From NCBI GenBank assembly GCA_017441205.1, contig JAFRYG010000120.1, positions 1 through 46,835 on the forward strand: a stretch of 46,835 nucleotides of DNA, written 5' to 3'. This document shows positions 43,965 to 46,835 of this stretch, piece by piece. Position 1 is the stretch's first letter, and each line of letters starts with the position of its first letter. Origin of the DNA: Pseudomonadota bacterium (lineage in GTDB: Bacteria; Myxococcota_A; Bradymonadia; UBA4248). The position numbers and the translations under genes were made by a program. Below the pieces are notes generated by a model. The model was given only the letters and a program-made list of their open reading frames with translations, was not told where the DNA came from and searched no databases.

Positions 43965-44453
43965 TTGGATTATGGGGCGTCGATCAGGCGCCCAGTTCTC
44001 TCCTCCTCTCCCAGCGGTTTGTTCGGCAACGTGACTATTTGAATTGACTTTCCAATGCCCGTTTGTCCTTTTTTCAATCCTAAAAATGGGGAATGTCAAT
44101 CAAAACACCTACATACTACGTCTTGCGTTTTGTTTTATATTCAGATATCAACAATAATATAAAGATATCATACAGATAATTATCCAGCAACTGCATTATA
44201 ATCTTCAATATATTAGCAATATTGAATCAAATTTTTTGTTATAGCATAAAAATGTTGATTTTCAGAACTTAATTCACGCACAACCATCAGAAATAATTTA
44301 TTTAGATAAAACAAAGATTAATAATTTTTTAATAAAAATATCTTGAAATAATTGTAACGATCTGGTCTTCTCGTTACAGATATGCAAAAAATGGCTTTTT
44401 TGCTGCGTTTTGCAATCTTATTGTTATTACATTAAAAACGTTTGAGGTATATT
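43965..44453. other. AT-rich non-coding gap
   Basis: No gene is seen. From about 44090 to 44440 the DNA is much richer in A and T than the rest of the window, with many TAAT and ATATTA words. It must contain the promoter of the gene at 44454, but no single -10/-35 pair stands out. I see no clear terminator after 43964. Confidence 0.6.
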
Positions 44454-46835
44454 ATGCGTAACAAATTGTATTTATTGATAATGATTGGTGTTCTTCTTTC
44501 ATCATGTCACGAAAACGAAGATACGCTTGTTCCTTCCGAACTGAGTTCTCATACTCAGGCGATTGTGAATGGTACTCCGGCAACGGATGAACCCTATACG
44601 GTAGCTCTTTTTAACATGTACAGTAAGGACAATTCCAACATTCTATGCAATCCTGAGATGGATGCAGAGGGGATTAAGCTATGTCAGGAATATGGACCTG
44701 ATTATACATGTGGTTTCTACGCTGATCAATTGTCATGCTTCCAAACCTGTTCACATGAAGGTGAAATGCAGGATTTTTGTTATGAGAAGCCAATTTACAA
44801 TATCTTTGGTCAGGATGACAAAGATAATTACAAAAGAGATGTTGCAATTCTGATGCAATGTCTGAATAAAGATGGAACGCTCATCTGGCATCGGATGGAC
44901 AGCACAAAACCAGCAAGAATCTGTCGCAATGCCTGCAATTCCAAGGGGACGGATTGTGATGATGCAGGCGGAGAGGAATACAGAATTTGCGAGAAAGAAG
45001 AAACTGCCAGCTGCAGCCTGCTAATGGAGAATGATACGTGTATTTTTAATGACGAGTCTTTGACCTGTACTGATTATTGTGAAAAAGAGGGGGCGTTACG
45101 AAAAATCTGCGAATATGACTATGTATTTCATGCGTCAACCCGCGTTGAGACTTGTACAAAAGTCGAAGACAAGCTCGTGTTTATTGAGGATAAAGATCAG
45201 AGCTATGTATGCAAAAATGAATGCAATGCATCGAAAACGGACTGCGACGCGGAAGGTCCTGTTGGGTATCCGGATGCAGATTTGGTGAAAGATGGTGATA
45301 TCGTTTCGGGCGATTCATTCTGCACGGGTACTCTGATTCACCCCCGGTGGATTCTGACTGCAGCTCACTGTGTGGTGGATTTGAATTATTTTTTGTTGAA
45401 TGACCTGGTGCGTCATGGCTGGGTTGGCGTCGGTATCAATGACAAAGCAATGATGACGTACCGGATCAACGAGCTTAAAAATATTTATTATCATCCTGAT
45501 TTTTCAAAGGAATATGAGTCGGATATTGCGCTTGTTCAACTCAAATCCCCTGTTCCGTCGAATGTCGCAGAGCCGGTTTTGCCGCTGCCTAAATGGCTTG
45601 CACTGACCTCAAAGAATTTGCCGGTTAAGATGGATGTGAGCGGATTTGGATTTGATGAAAATGGGAAAACCGGAACCAAAAATACGACATCACTGCAAAC
45701 GACGCATTACTGTGGGGTATTCAATCCATCTGATCCCCAAATGGGCTGCTATGCCGGTAACTACACAATAAACGGATGTCATCCCAATCCGACCTATTGT
45801 GCGGTAGATGGGGCTTTCAATAATGAGGTCTATTCCTTGACTATTCCTTATGGATCATTTCTTGCTTCCATGTACAACACCGGCTCCTGTCAGGGAGATT
45901 CCGGCGGACCGAATTATTATACGGTTGGGGGCAAACGTTATGTCGCGGGGATTACGAGCACTGGAGATCCAACCTGTCGCAGTATTGGGATTTCCACGGC
46001 TGTTCAGGATTACTATGACTGGATTATTTCCATCGCTCCAGAAATCGCTGAACAATACAAGGAAATATGCGGCAATGATGTCGATGATGATGGCAATGGT
46101 CTGAAGGATTGTGATGATCCGGCATGTGCAGCGCATGAAAGCTGCAAATCCATTCCCAAATGCGGCAACGGAATTCTGGATGATGGAGAAGATTGCGATG
46201 GAAATGCATTTTTATCTGATAGAAATCAATGTGTTATGTGGTCAAATACATATTCCTCCGGCAATGTGGCATGCAATCCGGACTGCACGATCAATTATGA
46301 TAAATGCACGCTGATTCAAGAAGAAATCTGCGACAATAAAGTCGATGACGATGGCAATGGTCTGGTAGATTGCAATGATCCAGCATGTGCGACGCACGAA
46401 AGCTGCAAATCCATTCCAAAATGCGGCAACGGAATTCTGGATGACGGAGAAGATTGCGATGGAAATGCATTTTTATCCAATAAAAATCAATGTGTTATGT
46501 GGTCAAATGCATATTCATCCGGCAATGTAGCATGCAATCCGGACTGCACGATCAATTATGATCAGTGTTTGGCAAGTTCAGCAGAAGTCTGCGACAATAA
46601 AGTCGATGACGATGGCAATGGGCTGGTGGATTGCAGTGATCCGGCATGTTTTGGCAATACGGCATGCAATGCCAAAGCTGCCTGCGGCAATGGGAACGTC
46701 GATACCGGTGAGGATTGCGACAGGAGTGCATTCAGAGACAATAAAGTACAGTGCAGCTCATGGCGAAGTATCTTTAAGTCCGGGATGGTGACGTGCAATG
46801 ATAACTGTACGATCAATTACGGTGGCTGTTCGACA
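44454..46835 (+). CDS. Second trypsin-like lipoprotein with Cys-rich insertion, partial
   Basis: The frame is open to the window end (794 codons), so the C-terminus is missing. Lipobox LLSSC (Cys19) is followed by HENED. The trypsin domain begins at Ile37 (IVNGTPATDEPYTVALF). A Cys-rich insert of about 230 residues follows, and the fold resumes near residue 290 with His305 (TAAHC), Asp357 (SDIAL) and Ser483 (GDSGG). From about residue 535 there are repeated CDN..DDDGNGL.DC and CGNGILDDGEDCDG modules. GAGG precedes ATG 44454. It is a tandem paralogue of the gene at 41079, with low similarity in the insert and high similarity after His305. Confidence 0.93.
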   Translation, partial: MRNKLYLLIMIGVLLSSCHENEDTLVPSELSSHTQAIVNGTPATDEPYTVALFNMYSKDNSNILCNPEMDAEGIKLCQEYGPDYTCGFYADQLSCFQTCSHEGEMQDFCYEKPIYNIFGQDDKDNYKRDVAILMQCLNKDGTLIWHRMDSTKPARICRNACNSKGTDCDDAGGEEYRICEKEETASCSLLMENDTCIFNDESLTCTDYCEKEGALRKICEYDYVFHASTRVETCTKVEDKLVFIEDKDQSYVCKNECNASKTDCDAEGPVGYPDADLVKDGDIVSGDSFCTGTLIHPRWILTAAHCVVDLNYFLLNDLVRHGWVGVGINDKAMMTYRINELKNIYYHPDFSKEYESDIALVQLKSPVPSNVAEPVLPLPKWLALTSKNLPVKMDVSGFGFDENGKTGTKNTTSLQTTHYCGVFNPSDPQMGCYAGNYTINGCHPNPTYCAVDGAFNNEVYSLTIPYGSFLASMYNTGSCQGDSGGPNYYTVGGKRYVAGITSTGDPTCRSIGISTAVQDYYDWIISIAPEIAEQYKEICGNDVDDDGNGLKDCDDPACAAHESCKSIPKCGNGILDDGEDCDGNAFLSDRNQCVMWSNTYSSGNVACNPDCTINYDKCTLIQEEICDNKVDDDGNGLVDCNDPACATHESCKSIPKCGNGILDDGEDCDGNAFLSNKNQCVMWSNAYSSGNVACNPDCTINYDQCLASSAEVCDNKVDDDGNGLVDCSDPACFGNTACNAKAACGNGNVDTGEDCDRSAFRDNKVQCSSWRSIFKSGMVTCNDNCTINYGGCST
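46062..46835 (+). repeat. Repeated Cys-rich module, about 255-260 bases
   Basis: Two units (46062-46311 and 46324-46567) are almost identical in DNA, sharing long runs around TGCGGCAACGGAATTCTGGA. A third, more divergent unit starts at about 46585 and runs off the window. They encode DDDGNGL..DC and CGNG..D.GEDCD modules and show recent in-frame duplication. Confidence 0.85.

Noticed and set aside
43485-44099. 204-codon minus-strand frame opposite the protease gene
   Set aside because: It is an Arg-rich mirror of the Thr/Pro linker repeat and has no coding character.

Overview
The window looks like a chromosomal segment of a didermic, Gram-negative bacterium of the Myxococcota/Bradymonadota type (old Deltaproteobacteria). 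Pointers are the many lipoproteins with Cys-rich CGNG..D modules, FG-GAP propellers and TSP3 repeats, trypsin-like proteases (one with a MYXO-CTERM-like tail), Mla-type lipid transport genes, a Hanks-type Ser/Thr kinase, and Mpl, which implies meso-DAP peptidoglycan. This placement is inference from gene content, not from a marker gene.

Layout. 1-351: tRNA cluster (tail of a tRNA-Glu, then Lys, Glu, Glu) ending in a terminator. 455-8730 (minus): a seven-gene run coding for an Mla-like transporter (STAS-MlaE permease, MlaF ATPase, MCE protein, auxiliary lipoprotein), an outer-membrane-type protein, a prolyl oligopeptidase lipoprotein and a small HEXXH membrane protein. 8930-12176 (minus): uvrC and murG. 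12381-15551 (plus) and 26352-29528 (minus): two closely related FG-GAP lipoproteins facing each other across 10.8 kb. Between them: M20 amidohydrolase, HD hydrolase, Ser/Thr kinase and mpl (minus); a phosphatase-like lipoprotein and a small lipoprotein (plus); a repeat field at 21.77-22.21 kb; a four-domain CoA-disulfide reductase/rhodanese/TusA/DsrE protein; and a YdcH-like small protein. 29606-33502 (minus): fmt, then a second MCE/MlaE pair without an ATPase. 33739-36508 (plus): a protein with 16 nonapeptide repeats and a zinc-ribbon protein. 36816-40240 (minus): folE, a polyacidic lipoprotein and a TSP3/PPC/papain-like lipoprotein. 41079-46835 (plus): two tandem trypsin-like lipoproteins with Cys-rich insertions; the second runs off the window.

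How it fits together. Much of the window serves the envelope: lipid traffic (two Mla-type loci), peptidoglycan synthesis and recycling (murG, mpl) and a large set of probable surface lipoproteins. The presumed surface lipoproteins carry acidic residues directly after the lipidated cysteine, whereas the presumed periplasmic ones do not, which suggests a sorting signal.

Intergenic DNA is unusually structured. It holds (i) a palindromic family with core TATTGGC-NNN-GCCAATA, (ii) degenerate seven-base tandem repeats, and (iii) a roughly 70-base element containing GGTTAAACA. These three families, the inverted FG-GAP gene pair and the Cys-rich insertion in the proteases are the most notable things here.
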